Positions 8,426 through 18,313 of a stretch of DNA of 64,000 nucleotides are shown here, in pieces. The DNA is from an uncultured Chloroflexales bacterium (GTDB lineage Bacteria > Chloroflexota > Chloroflexia > Chloroflexales > Chloroflexaceae). Within the stretch, counting starts at the first letter, position 1, and each line of letters opens with the position of its first letter. A model generated the notes under the pieces. That model was not told where the DNA came from and made no database searches. It saw only the letters and a program-made list of their open reading frames with translations. The DNA lies in NCBI GenBank assembly GCA_937902315.1, contig CALGUG010000009.1, positions 1 through 64,000 on the forward strand. The letters run 5' to 3'. A program made the translations under genes and the position numbers.

Positions 8426-10684
8426 TTAGAGGCTGCCGTGGAATGTGCGGGTAATTACATCGCGCTGCTGTTCAGGCGTCAGCTTGATGAAGTTAACCGC
8501 ATAACCCGAGACACGAATGGTCAGTTGCGGGTATTTCTCGGGGTGCTCCATCGCATCGAGCAAGGTTTCGCGATTGAGCACGTTGACATTAACGTGGAAC
8601 CCGCCTTCGGTGAAGTAGCCGTCCAGAACGTGTACAAGGTTCTGAACTTGTTCCTCACGAGTCTTGCCCAAAGCCGATGGGATCATCGAGGTTGTCCACG
8701 AAATGCCGTCTTGGGCGTTTTCGTAGGGCAACTTCGCCAACGACAGCGCCGCAGCGATGATACCGTGGCGATCGCGGCCATGCATCGGGTTCGCTCCAGG
8801 CGCGAACGGTTCGCCCTTGCGCCGTCCATCGGGGGTATTACCCGTATTTTTGCCATAGACCACGTTCGAGGTGATCGTAAGCACCGATTGAGTGTGGGTT
8901 GCGTTGCGGTAGGTCGGGTGCTTGCGCAGCTTCTCCATAAAGGTTTCGACCAACCAGACCGCGATCTGATCGACCCGATCGTCGTTGTTGCCGTAGGTCG
9001 GGAATTCGCCCTCGACCAGATAATCGACCACCAGACCTGTTTCGTCACGGACCGGCGTCACTTTGGCGTACTTGATGGCCGCGAGGCTGTCGGCTACCAC
9101 CGAGAGGCCGGCGATACCGAAGGCCATGGTGCGCAGCGGGTTGTAGTCGTGCAATGCCATTTCGATCCGCTCGTAAGCGTATTTATCGTGCATATAGTGG
9201 ATGCAGTTCATAGCATTGACATAGACCTTGGCCAGCCACTCCATCATGTGATCAAAGCGCGGCATCAGCTCTTCGTAGGTCAAGCGGTCGCCCCTGATCG
9301 GCTCGAAAGCCGGAGCGATCTGCTCGCCAGTCAATTCGTCGCGGCCACCGTTGATGGCGTAGAGCAGACACTTGGCGAGGTTGACGCGTGCGCCGAAGAG
9401 CTGCATTTGCTGACCGACCTTCATGGCCGAGACACAACAGGCGATTGCGGTATCGTCGCCCGAGAGCGGGCGCATCAACTCGTCGTTCTCATACTGAATG
9501 GCACTGGTATCGATCGAGACCTTAGCACAGAACTCCTTGAAGCCTTCCGGCAGTAAGGGCGACCAGAACACGGTCAGGTTCGGTTCCGGCGCTGGGCCAA
9601 GGGTGTAAAGCGTATTTAGGAAGCGGAAGCTGGTCTTGGTCACCAAGGGGCGTCCATCGCTGCCGATACCGCCCAAGGCCTCCGTCACCCAAGTCGGGTC
9701 GCCCGAGAAGAGCGCGTCGTACTCTTTGGTGCGTAAGAAACGCACGATACGTAGCTTGATCACAAAGTCGTCGATCAGCTCTTGAGCCTGCTCTTCGCTG
9801 AGCACACCCGCCTGCACGTCGCGATCGAGATAGATGTCGATAAAGGTGGCGGTGCGTCCTAGCGACATAGCCGCGCCGTTTTGCTCTTTGACCGCCGCCA
9901 AGTAGGCGAAGTAGAGCCACTGAATAGCTTCGTGTCCTGTCTTAGCCGGGCGCGAGATGTCGTACCCATAGTTGGCCGCCATCTCTTGCAGCTCCTTGAG
10001 GGCGCGGATCTGCTCGGCTAGCTCTTCGCGGTCGCGGATAATCTCGTCGGTCGCATGGTAAGCATCGAGGCTGCGCTTCTCAGCCTTTTTGGCTTCGATC
10101 AGGCGTGCTACGCCATAGAGCGGCACGCGCCGATAGTCGCCGATGATGCGCCCACGTCCATAGGCGTCGGGCAGGCCCGTCACAATGTGCGAGCGACGCG
10201 CTTTCAAAATCTCTTCGGTGTAGACATCGAATACGCCGTCGTTGTGGGTCTTGCGATACTTGGTAAAGATCTCCTTGACCTGCGGATCGACCTCGAAACC
10301 GTAGCTTTCAAGACTGCCTTCGACCATACGCCAGCCGCCGTTCGGGAAGATCGCTCGCTTCAGGGGCGCTTCGGTCTGCAAGCCTACAATCAGCTCGCGC
10401 TCTTTGTCGATATAGCCCGGCGCATGGGCCGTGATGCTGCTTGGAATCTGCGAAACATCGAGCACACCACGTTTGCGCTCTTCCACAAATAGCTCACTTA
10501 GCTTCTCCCAAAGCTGGGTTGTGCGCTCGGTGGCCCCTGCTAGGAAAGAGGCGTCTCCAAGATAGGGCGTATAGTTGCGCTGAATAAAGTCGCGCACATC
10601 GATCTTGTGTTGCCACTCGCCAGCAACGAAGCCCTCCCATTCGGGAACCTGTACTTCGTTGATGGTGTTCGAAATAAGTGTCAT
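8426..10684 (-). CDS. pflB: Formate C-acetyltransferase (pyruvate formate-lyase)
   Basis: A 752-residue glycyl-radical enzyme converting pyruvate and CoA to acetyl-CoA and formate. The adjacent catalytic cysteines are Cys416-Cys417 (IACCVSAM) and the radical glycine is Gly727 in RVSGYAVNF, close to the E. coli positions. Other family landmarks such as [13 protein letters not shown] and [10 protein letters not shown] are present and the length is full. AAGGAGG lies a few bases before the ATG. It is transcribed ahead of pflA. With the acyl-CoA synthetase nearby it suggests mixed-acid or acetogenic fermentation in a facultative organism. No regulatory site such as an FNR box could be assigned with confidence. 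Confidence 0.96.
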   Translation of the reverse strand: MTLISNTINEVQVPEWEGFVAGEWQHKIDVRDFIQRNYTPYLGDASFLAGATERTTQLWEKLSELFVEERKRGVLDVSQIPSSITAHAPGYIDKERELIVGLQTEAPLKRAIFPNGGWRMVEGSLESYGFEVDPQVKEIFTKYRKTHNDGVFDVYTEEILKARRSHIVTGLPDAYGRGRIIGDYRRVPLYGVARLIEAKKAEKRSLDAYHATDEIIRDREELAEQIRALKELQEMAANYGYDISRPAKTGHEAIQWLYFAYLAAVKEQNGAAMSLGRTATFIDIYLDRDVQAGVLSEEQAQELIDDFVIKLRIVRFLRTKEYDALFSGDPTWVTEALGGIGSDGRPLVTKTSFRFLNTLYTLGPAPEPNLTVFWSPLLPEGFKEFCAKVSIDTSAIQYENDELMRPLSGDDTAIACCVSAMKVGQQMQLFGARVNLAKCLLYAINGGRDELTGEQIAPAFEPIRGDRLTYEELMPRFDHMMEWLAKVYVNAMNCIHYMHDKYAYERIEMALHDYNPLRTMAFGIAGLSVVADSLAAIKYAKVTPVRDETGLVVDYLVEGEFPTYGNNDDRVDQIAVWLVETFMEKLRKHPTYRNATHTQSVLTITSNVVYGKNTGNTPDGRRKGEPFAPGANPMHGRDRHGIIAAALSLAKLPYENAQDGISWTTSMIPSALGKTREEQVQNLVHVLDGYFTEGGFHVNVNVLNRETLLDAMEHPEKYPQLTIRVSGYAVNFIKLTPEQQRDVITRTFHGSL

Positions 10685-10854
10685 ATGAACCTCCTTCCTG
10701 CAAGGGCAGGAGTTATCATTTCTGCGCTAAACAGTGATTAGCTGTTTCTGGCTTTATCATAGCATTGAGAAATTATTCACGAATAGTGAGGGACTCGCTT
10801 TAAGTGGAGAAGCCGCAACACTTGGCGCAACTGAGAGGTACAAACGAGGAAAAG

Positions 10855-10999
10855 TATTCACCACGCGAGGCACGGAACGCATTTATTCACCACACAAGGC
10901 ACAGAACGCATTTATTCACCACGCGAGGCACGGAACGCATTTATTCACCACACAAGGCACAGAACGCATTTATTCACCACGCGAGGCACTGAGACACAG
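10855..10999. repeat. 29-bp tandem repeat, five units
   Basis: Five units of a 29-base repeat of the form TATTCACCAC-GCGAGGCACGG-AACGCATT. Two variants (GCGAGGCACGG and ACAAGGCACAG) alternate strictly A-B-A-B-A. There are no spacers, so this is not a CRISPR array. Confidence 0.85.
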
Positions 11000-11850
11000 A
11001 GTTTTGATAAGAGTTTTTGGGTGTGTTTGCGGAAAGAAAGACACTACAAAAACAAATCTTTGTGCTAAAGACGCTCATAGCCATTTACACCGTCATTGAA
11101 AACAGACTGCCAAGCTCCCCTCTCCTGCTTGCGGGAGAGGGGTCGGGGGAGAGGGCCTTAGCCTTTTTCACCACACAAGGCACAGAACGCATTTATTCAC
11201 CACGCGAGGCACTGAGACACAGAGTTTTGATAAGAGTTTTTGGGTGTGTTTGCGGAAAGAAAGACACTACAAAAACAAATCTTTGTGCTAAAGACGCTCA
11301 TAGCCATTTACACCGTCATTGAAAACAGACTGCCAAGCTCCCCTCTCCTGCTTGCGGGAGAGGGGTCGGGGGAGAGGGCCTTAGCCTTATTCACCACACG
11401 AGGCACTGAGACACAGAGTTTTGATAAGAGTTTTTGGGCGTGTTTGAGAAAAAGAAAGCGCACTACAAAAAACAAATCTTTGCGCTAAAGACACTGCCAA
11501 CCATTTACGCGATCATTGAAAACAGGCTGCCAAGCTCCCCTCTCCTGCTTGCGGGAGAGGGGTCGGGGGAGAGGGCCTTAGCCTTATTCACCACACGAGG
11601 CACGGAGTCACAGAGTTTTGATAAGATTTTTTGGGCGTGTTTGAGGAAAGAAAGCGCACTATAAAAACAAACCTTTGTGCTAAAGACACTCATAGCCATT
11701 TACGCGATCATTGAAAACAGACTGCCAAGCTCCCCTCTCCTGCTTGCGGGAGAGGGGTCTGGGGGAGAGGGCCTTAGCCTTATTCACCACACGAGGCACG
11801 GAACGCATTTATTCACCACACGAGGCACTGAGACACAGAGTCTTAAAAAT
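10988..11850. repeat. Tandem array of ~195-224-bp units
   Basis: Four units recur at 10988, about 11211, 11405 and 11602, with a last partial start near 11826. Each unit holds ACAGAGTTTTGATAAGA, an A-rich stretch with CTAAAGAC, a family C hairpin, and a CACCACACGAGGCAC segment. The longer units carry one extra 29-bp repeat, which explains the two unit lengths. Short reading frames repeat with the array and are not taken as genes. Confidence 0.85.
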
Positions 11851-11898
11851 CGTACCCTGCCCTTCGACAAGCGGTTCCTGAGCTTGCCGAAGGGTACG
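11851..11898. repeat. Hairpin repeat with CCCTTCGACAAGC core
   Basis: CGTACCCTGCCCTTCG ... CCGAAGGGTACG forms a long imperfect hairpin whose loop holds ACAAGCGGTTCCTGAGCTTG. It closes the tandem array. Confidence 0.6.
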
Positions 11899-11916
11899 GC
11901 TGGTGAAATGTAGCCT

Positions 11917-11962
11917 CACTCCCTTCTCCTGCTTGCGGGAGAGGGGTCGGGGGAGAGGGCCG
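11917..11962. repeat. Family C hairpin repeat
   Basis: CTCCTGCTTGCGGGAG followed by AGGGGTCGGGGGAGAGGGCC, the same hairpin that sits inside each unit of the preceding array. A partial family A core (CCGCGTCCGCCTACGGCTAC) follows at 12063-12082. Confidence 0.7.
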
Positions 11963-12308
11963 ATTCACCACAGCACAGAGTCTTTCAAAAGAGGGGCACA
12001 AGCAAGGGTTGGCCCAGCTTATTACTAGGGCGAAGACACCTCTACCTCAAAATAAGAGCCAAACCGCGTCCGCCTACGGCTACGAAATCGTATTCAACCG
12101 AGACAGAGGATCCGATAGTAGTACAATTAGGTTCTGAAATTTCATAACTATGTTATGTGACTTGAGCCAAGCTAGTGAAAGTAATAATATTTACATTCTT
12201 TTTTTTGTATTTTCTGCTATCATAGAGCCAGTTGGTCTAAATATAATCAATAGTAACCAGTCGAACAATACAGGCCCACTAAGCCTATGTATGCCTAATT
12301 GTGTTCAC

Positions 12309-12401
12309 TGCCAAGCTTTACAATAGTTGAAAACTTGGCATTATAATTAGGTTTGCTAAGTGATTATTCAAAATTAAATTTTATGTAATCTAATTTTGAA
12401 T
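12309..12401 (+). promoter_or_regulatory. Putative promoter and two inverted repeats before the methyltransferase gene
   Basis: A TATAAT box at 12342-12347 lies 19 bases after TTTACA (12317-12322). Inverted repeat 1 (TGCCAAG / CTTGGCA, 12309-12315 and 12334-12340) spans the -35 region. Inverted repeat 2 (ATTCAAAATTA / TAATTTTGAAT, 12366-12376 and 12391-12401) is perfect over 11 bp with a 14-base loop in the leader. They could be operator sites for controlled methyltransferase expression, as in restriction systems with controller proteins, but no such regulator gene is present here. Confidence 0.45.
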
Positions 12402-12443
12402 CCTAGGTTATAGGGTCTTGTTATAAATAGTCCGGAGAAAGCC

Positions 12444-13610
12444 TTGAAACTTGTAGATGAAACTGTTAATAAAGTTCAATGTCAACAGCCAGATTTAAAA
12501 TCTGCTATTATCGATACTAGCGGTGTAGTATCTAACGGGCAATCTCCCGCATTGGTTCAGGATATATATCAAGGTGATGCACGTGATCTTTCGTTTTTGC
12601 CTGAGGCGAGTATCGATCTTGTAATCACTTCGCCACCCTATTGGTTAAGACGTGACTATGGTCATCGAGATCAGCTAGGGCGAGAAAGAACACCTGAAGC
12701 TTATATTGAAGCCCTTGTTACTATTTTAAATGGATGGAAACGCGTGCTTCGACCACATGCTTCGGTTTTTTTAAATATTGGAGATTCTTATGATAAGGGT
12801 TTTCTTGTTGGTATACCAGCACGCTTTGAAGTTGCAGTTCGGGCTGCAGGATGGAAAGTAGTAAACCATATTATATGGGCAAAATCTGTTGGGAGACCTG
12901 AGCCGTTAGCCTATCGCCTTGCTTCTCGGCACGAGACTATATTTCATCTTACTTATGCACAGCATGCAACTGATATTTATTTTGATCTTTATGCGTTAGC
13001 ATCTAGTTATGGAAAAACTGCAAATCCTGGTGATGTATGGACCGAACTGGAACAGGTAGATGATCTTTGGGAATTACCTGCAACCCGAAACAAGAGTGGA
13101 CATCTTGCACCTTTCCCGCCTGAATTAGTACGACGTGCTATCTTACTTGCATGCCCAGAGCATATTTGCAGAAAGTGTGGTAAGCCCTATACACGCAGAC
13201 TTGAACCATCAGCTGATCTTGATCCTGAGCGTCCTCAAGCTCGTCGTGCAATGGAACTGTTTCAACAAAGTAATTTAACAGATGAGCACTTAGCTGCTAT
13301 CCGAGCTGTCGGCATCTCGGATGCAGGCAAAGGTAAACGAATCCAAAAAGGATCGGGACGAAACGCGGCTCATGTTCGACAATTGGCTGATGAAGCGAAA
13401 GAAGTTCTAGGTGGATATTTTCGAGAGTTTACATTTGCTCCCAAACGAATGGTTGGTTGGAATACATGTGACTGCAATGTGGATACCACACCTGGAACTG
13501 TTCTTGATCCGTTTATGGGAAGCGGAACTACCCTTAGTGTTGCAACAGAGTTAGGTCGTCATAGTATTGGAGTCGATTTGGTAGTGCCAGAAATATTGAA
13601 GAAGGTGTAA
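12444..13610 (+). CDS. DNA methyltransferase, probably N4-cytosine, beta class
   Basis: A 388-residue site-specific DNA methyltransferase. The catalytic motif IV TSPPYW (Ser63-Pro-Pro-Tyr66) comes first and the SAM motif I region DPFMGSGTT (355-363) last, the order of beta-class enzymes. SPPY favours cytosine N4 over adenine N6. A zinc-knuckle pattern is visible (CxxC at 242-245, CxC at 342-344), common in this family near the specificity region. The start is a TTG with CCGGAG seven bases upstream. No ATG gives the full N-terminus. Five bases separate it from the nuclease-helicase gene, so the two are co-transcribed and probably translationally coupled. The gene is AT-richer than its surroundings, suggesting transfer. 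The likely role is protecting host DNA from the partner. The target sequence is unknown. Confidence 0.88.
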   Translation: MKLVDETVNKVQCQQPDLKSAIIDTSGVVSNGQSPALVQDIYQGDARDLSFLPEASIDLVITSPPYWLRRDYGHRDQLGRERTPEAYIEALVTILNGWKRVLRPHASVFLNIGDSYDKGFLVGIPARFEVAVRAAGWKVVNHIIWAKSVGRPEPLAYRLASRHETIFHLTYAQHATDIYFDLYALASSYGKTANPGDVWTELEQVDDLWELPATRNKSGHLAPFPPELVRRAILLACPEHICRKCGKPYTRRLEPSADLDPERPQARRAMELFQQSNLTDEHLAAIRAVGISDAGKGKRIQKGSGRNAAHVRQLADEAKEVLGGYFREFTFAPKRMVGWNTCDCNVDTTPGTVLDPFMGSGTTLSVATELGRHSIGVDLVVPEILKKV

Positions 13611-13615
13611 TACGT

Positions 13616-16600
13616 ATGCCATCACTGAAAAAGAAAGCACTTTCCCTTTACTTCCGTAACGGCTGCCAGCGTCAACTTTTACTGAATCTCTACAATGATA
13701 AAGAACGAAAAAGTAAGGGTATGCCGGAGCGACAGCAAGCTCGTGCTGGCCTGGGTCTAACTGCTGAAATGGGCTATAAATGGCAAGATGAAAAGGTCAA
13801 TGAGCTTGGTGATGTGTTTGGTAAGAAAGCTGTGCATGTTAGTCCAACAAAAAAAGGTAACCGACCGGCATCGATTCCTCTTCGCAATGTGCTGCCACAT
13901 TTACAACCATACCAATTTATTGTTGAAGGACACTATGACGCTGCTACAAAGATATTCAAGGATGCTATAGGGATTTCTTCATTACAGGATATTTATGGTG
14001 AGCAACTAGAGGTGAGTGATGCACTACCTGATCTTATTCAAGTTCTTCCTCCGGCTGCTACTCCTGCTTCTTGGGAAATGGATCAACAAGATATGGGCCC
14101 TGTAGCGACTATGCAAGCTGTGCAGCCAAATGGTGATGTTATTCCCCTTTCTTCAACTGATCAGCGTTTGCGCCTACGCGTTATTGATATCAAGCTGTCG
14201 GCCGAGCCAGGAGCTCATTATTTTGCCGAAGTAGTTTTCTACTCGATGACACTTGCTGCTTGGATCCAAGAATATAATTGGGATCAGCGTTTTGTTGTTG
14301 TTGCAGCACCTGCTGTCTGGCCTGGGTCTTATGACGCTTCGCAGATTCGACAAGTTCATTATCACTGTTCGAAAGAAGGGCGTATACCTGATGCAGAGGC
14401 ACTTGCACAGGCGCTTGAACAAGACATTGAGGTTGCTCCTTTTGATGCCTTTGCACCTCGTCTGAGACGTTTCTTCCATGAAGAGCTGCCTAAAGTACTT
14501 CAGACCTCTTGGAATCAACTTCCCTGGCATGTTACACATACCTGTAATAGCTGTGAGTTTTTGGGTTACCCTTGGAAGGATAAAGTTGGTCAGCTAAACA
14601 ATAGCTCGTTGCACTGCTGGCCAACGGCCGAAGCCACACAACATCTTTCGCGCATTGCTGGGCTTTCTCGAGGTGGGGCAAAGCTTCTCAGCTCTAAAGT
14701 TACAGATGTTAACGTACTTGCATCGCTTCTATCAAATGACGCCGTATTTGAGCTTAGTCCTTCGCTTCGTGCTAAACGCTCCATCTATCCATATCGAGCA
14801 AAGGCACTGAAGAAAGATCTGACTGCTACTATTCCGAATTCGGGTGGCGATGCTCTTATGCCCAAGTGGCCCGATTTACATATCTATATCTTCCTTGACT
14901 ATGATTTATCGAGTGCCATCACGGCAACATTTGCTCTACGCGCTTTTTGGCGAGAGCCCCTTCCCTACGATTCCACTCAAACAGCCAAGAAAAAGCGATG
15001 GGCAGCCCGCAATGGTGGTCAGTTGACGAATTTTCAAGAGGTTTATCTTGTTGATCAGCGCAATCTATCACGAGAACGCGAAGAGCTAATCAAGTTTTTG
15101 CGTACGCTTCGTAGCATCATCACTGATATCGAAGCGCAGGATGATGAAGATATCCAGAACTTGCGGCGTGGAGATATTAATGATCCCAAAAAACTGAAGC
15201 GCAGCACCTATCAAATCTATCTTTGGGATGAGGCGCAACGCAAACAACTAACACGGGTGATTGGGCGACATCTTGAGGCAATCCTCGCCGATAAAAAGAT
15301 ACGAGATCTCGCTTGGCTATTCCCTCCTCCTGAGCTGCTAATGCATGCAGAAGAGGCATCATACAAATCACCTTTCACATTTGTATCAGCTATTGTGCAA
15401 AATACGGTGGCAGTGCCCATTCCACATCACTACACATTACTTGATGTAGCTAAGACTTATCACCCTGCCTCGGTCAATGAGATCTCTGTCCATCCCCTTT
15501 ACCGAGAGCCACTAAGCGATCTTATTCCTGGAGAACGTCTCCATGAAATGTGGACGCGCCGCGGATACTATACGGAGACCCAGCGAATAATCGAAGAGAC
15601 TACTGCACGCAAGCTCCAGGCACTAGCCTATATCGTTGCACAATTAGAAAAGGATCTTGAGCCGTTGCTTGTACGGGCTGCTGCGCCACCAGTAAGTCGG
15701 AATATCAAACCTCTTACAGGACTTCCTCCACGAAGTATCCTCTGGTATGAGTTCACACGTCTCAATCAAGCCTTGAGTGAACTTGATGAACATATGCTTC
15801 GTGCTATGCCTGCTCATGAAAGGGAAGCACGTTTCAAATCCGCATACTTACTCAAACGGCTTGAAGGGGCGGAAAAGTTTAAAGCATATCAAGCTTTACA
15901 AAAGACAGTCAACAAACCTCTAATAGCCCCAGAAGAGTTACTTATTTATCAACTAAACTCTGACTCTTATGAGTTTAATGTTCGTCCTCCTGCGCTTGGC
16001 TATGCTATTTCGCCAAAAAGCGATCCTACATTCTTAAGCAAATCTGCTTATCCATTACTTAAAGGGACTGGTATTAATATCCAAGGTCGACTCTCAGGTT
16101 CGGTGGCAGATGCCGGATTGACTAAAGTCTCAGTTGTAGCAATAGACCGGGTCAATGGCTGGATCGCACTTAAGCCCTGGCATAACAATCGTGTGCTTGA
16201 ATTTGAGCGTTTCGGAATTGCTGATTTTCAGACGGACGTCATACTCGACCCACTTAGTGAAGACTACCTCTCGAAAAAAGTATTGCTGACACTCAAAGGA
16301 ATTGGTCGGCCTGTATCTGCTGATGAGGATGAATCTATTGTTCGTGCATTAGGAATAACAGCTCCAAGTAGGATGAAGAGAGCTCTTGAGACGCCCTCTT
16401 CAGAGTTTTTGTGGCAAGCTCCTGCTCTGACTACTTCTGCTGTTACACGAGATGTTCATGGTGCGCGAGGCAGTTTAGAGAGCCGTGGAGTGCAGCTTAA
16501 TGCCTCACAATGGGAGGCTTGGAGAGCTGCGTTAACTCAACGACTTACTTTAATTTGGGGACCACCTGGAACTGGTAAGAGTCAAACACTTCGGGCTATC

Positions 16601-18022
16601 ATTAGTGGTGCTATTTGGAATGCACAACAGTATAAACAGCCGCTTCGGTTACTGATCTCCTCAAATAATTATACTGCTATCGACAATGTGCTTATTGGCG
16701 TTGATACCCTCCTATCTAAGGTTATCAAGGGAAAACCATATCGCCTGTTTCGCCTTCAGAGCCAGTATAACGATCCACCTGCCGATCTTGTAAAACATCC
16801 TGATATCGAGCCAGTGATCGTGAAAACCTCGCAAGCCCCTATTGAAGTTCAAGACCTTCAGGCTATGCTAGCTACACCAGAGGATATTATCATTGTAGCA
16901 GGTCCACCACAGCAGTTGCATAATCTTGCTATCGCAACCAAAGATGATAAGAAGGAGACACATAGTCAAACTCAACAACGTTGGTTTGATTTGCTAATTA
17001 TTGATGAAGCGTCACAGCTTAGTGTGGCTGAAGCAACCCTGATTATTTCTAAGGCAGCAGAAAATGCTTCCTTTGTGCTTGCTGGTGACGACAAACAGCT
17101 ACCCCCAATTCAACCAGCAACGCCGCCTGAGAATCTTGAAGATGTTGTTGGATCGGTCTATAATTACATTCGTCATTATCACCAAATCATCCCGTATCCC
17201 TTGCAAGTGAACTACCGTTCGTCTCAAACGATTGTAGATTTCATAAAATGTGCAGGTTACGATCCGGGCCTACATGCATATCACAATAATTTGAGACTTA
17301 CATTGCTTTCTTCTGAGATTCCTACAGAAAAACCTGCGAATTGGCCCAGTGAGCTTTATTGGAGTTCGTCTTGGGCTCAACTGCTTGATCCTCAGTATCC
17401 TGCTACTTGTTTTATCTATGAGGATGATATTGCTGGGCAATCGAACTCATTTGAGGCTGATGCAGTTGCTTCTCTAATCTGGCTCCTCTATGGGCGTCTT
17501 GATCGGCAACTGTCTGGCGAGCGTGATGGTAACACGTTTGCAACACTAACAGGGCAGCCACATGATGAAAAGAGTTTTTGGGAGCAAGCAATTGGTGTTG
17601 TGACTCCACATCGTGCCCAAATGAGTAAAATTGTGAGCCGTTTGCAAGCTCTCTTTCCGAACCATAATCCGACGGCTATATGGAATACTGTTGATACTGT
17701 CGAACGATTTCAAGGACAGCAACGCGATATCATTTTTGCCTCATTCGGACTTGGAGATGTGGATCTTATTCGTAGTGAGGATGAATTTCTTTACAGCCTC
17801 AATCGTTTCAACGTAATGGCCTCACGAGCGAGGGCAAAACTTGTTGTTTTGCTTACACGTTCGCTCATTGATTATCTTGCTGATGATGGTAAGGTGCTTC
17901 AGGAATCACGTCTGTTAAAAAACTTCGCTGAGTCTTTTTGTCAGTCCTCGACTCCTATTGTACTCGGCTATCGAGAGAACAATAAAGATGTGTTGAAACC
18001 TGGAATATTAAGGTGGCGTTAA
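13616..18022 (+). CDS. Dna2-like PD-(D/E)XK nuclease-SF1 helicase
   Basis: A 1468-residue protein. Residues 1-340 look like a RecB/Cas4/Dna2-type nuclease: Cys17 in NGCQRQLLL, the catalytic core RVIDIK (Asp191, Lys193) followed by a helix with EVVFYSMTLA, then CNSC (310-313) and Cys334, four cysteines placed to hold an iron-sulphur cluster. A helix-hairpin-helix-like stretch follows (LSRIAGLSRGGAKLL). The C-terminal third is an SF1B Upf1/Dna2-like helicase: Walker A WGPPGTGKS (Lys988), Walker B DEAS (1130-1133), AGDDKQLPP, NYRSSQTIVDF, TVERFQGQQRD and FNVMASRAR. The middle has no recognised domain. It follows the methyltransferase by five bases. A nuclease-translocase paired with a modifying enzyme suggests restriction-type defence, which is inference. 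Eukaryotic-style Okazaki processing is unlikely. Confidence 0.88.
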   Translation: MPSLKKKALSLYFRNGCQRQLLLNLYNDKERKSKGMPERQQARAGLGLTAEMGYKWQDEKVNELGDVFGKKAVHVSPTKKGNRPASIPLRNVLPHLQPYQFIVEGHYDAATKIFKDAIGISSLQDIYGEQLEVSDALPDLIQVLPPAATPASWEMDQQDMGPVATMQAVQPNGDVIPLSSTDQRLRLRVIDIKLSAEPGAHYFAEVVFYSMTLAAWIQEYNWDQRFVVVAAPAVWPGSYDASQIRQVHYHCSKEGRIPDAEALAQALEQDIEVAPFDAFAPRLRRFFHEELPKVLQTSWNQLPWHVTHTCNSCEFLGYPWKDKVGQLNNSSLHCWPTAEATQHLSRIAGLSRGGAKLLSSKVTDVNVLASLLSNDAVFELSPSLRAKRSIYPYRAKALKKDLTATIPNSGGDALMPKWPDLHIYIFLDYDLSSAITATFALRAFWREPLPYDSTQTAKKKRWAARNGGQLTNFQEVYLVDQRNLSREREELIKFLRTLRSIITDIEAQDDEDIQNLRRGDINDPKKLKRSTYQIYLWDEAQRKQLTRVIGRHLEAILADKKIRDLAWLFPPPELLMHAEEASYKSPFTFVSAIVQNTVAVPIPHHYTLLDVAKTYHPASVNEISVHPLYREPLSDLIPGERLHEMWTRRGYYTETQRIIEETTARKLQALAYIVAQLEKDLEPLLVRAAAPPVSRNIKPLTGLPPRSILWYEFTRLNQALSELDEHMLRAMPAHEREARFKSAYLLKRLEGAEKFKAYQALQKTVNKPLIAPEELLIYQLNSDSYEFNVRPPALGYAISPKSDPTFLSKSAYPLLKGTGINIQGRLSGSVADAGLTKVSVVAIDRVNGWIALKPWHNNRVLEFERFGIADFQTDVILDPLSEDYLSKKVLLTLKGIGRPVSADEDESIVRALGITAPSRMKRALETPSSEFLWQAPALTTSAVTRDVHGARGSLESRGVQLNASQWEAWRAALTQRLTLIWGPPGTGKSQTLRAIISGAIWNAQQYKQPLRLLISSNNYTAIDNVLIGVDTLLSKVIKGKPYRLFRLQSQYNDPPADLVKHPDIEPVIVKTSQAPIEVQDLQAMLATPEDIIIVAGPPQQLHNLAIATKDDKKETHSQTQQRWFDLLIIDEASQLSVAEATLIISKAAENASFVLAGDDKQLPPIQPATPPENLEDVVGSVYNYIRHYHQIIPYPLQVNYRSSQTIVDFIKCAGYDPGLHAYHNNLRLTLLSSEIPTEKPANWPSELYWSSSWAQLLDPQYPATCFIYEDDIAGQSNSFEADAVASLIWLLYGRLDRQLSGERDGNTFATLTGQPHDEKSFWEQAIGVVTPHRAQMSKIVSRLQALFPNHNPTAIWNTVDTVERFQGQQRDIIFASFGLGDVDLIRSEDEFLYSLNRFNVMASRARAKLVVLLTRSLIDYLADDGKVLQESRLLKNFAESFCQSSTPIVLGYRENNKDVLKPGILRWR

Positions 18023-18040
18023 TATTGCAATATAAATTTT

Positions 18041-18067
18041 GCTATGGATCGCATTGCGATCCATAGC
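18041..18067 (+). terminator. Stem-loop after the nuclease-helicase gene
   Basis: GCTATGGATCGC-ATT-GCGATCCATAGC is a perfect 12-bp stem 19 bases after the stop. No T run follows, so termination efficiency is uncertain. The AT-rich stretch from here to 18313 shows nothing else. Confidence 0.55.
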
Positions 18068-18313
18068 AACTGTACCATCTCCAATAGCCTTTATAATAAT
18101 CCTAATGTCAAAAACCTTACTTCCAAGTATTTATCAGTAGAAGCATTAAACTATCTAGTTTTGTTTAAGTGCTCTCTGAGTTTAAGTTTGATCTGATAAG
18201 ACAGACTTTATGGCTTCCGAAAGTTGCTTGTATATTAAATGAGACTCTAGCTTTATGGAAGTTATTACCACTATTATTTTGGTGGCTATAAAATAGGTGA
18301 TTAGATCTTACTA

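Noticed and set aside
10855..10999. Possible CRISPR array of 29-bp repeats
   Set aside because: The units are directly adjacent with no spacers, alternate between two variants and have no cas genes nearby.
11017..11913. Series of similar 80-100-codon reading frames in the repeat array
   Set aside because: They repeat only because the DNA repeats, run through hairpins and lack ribosome sites.
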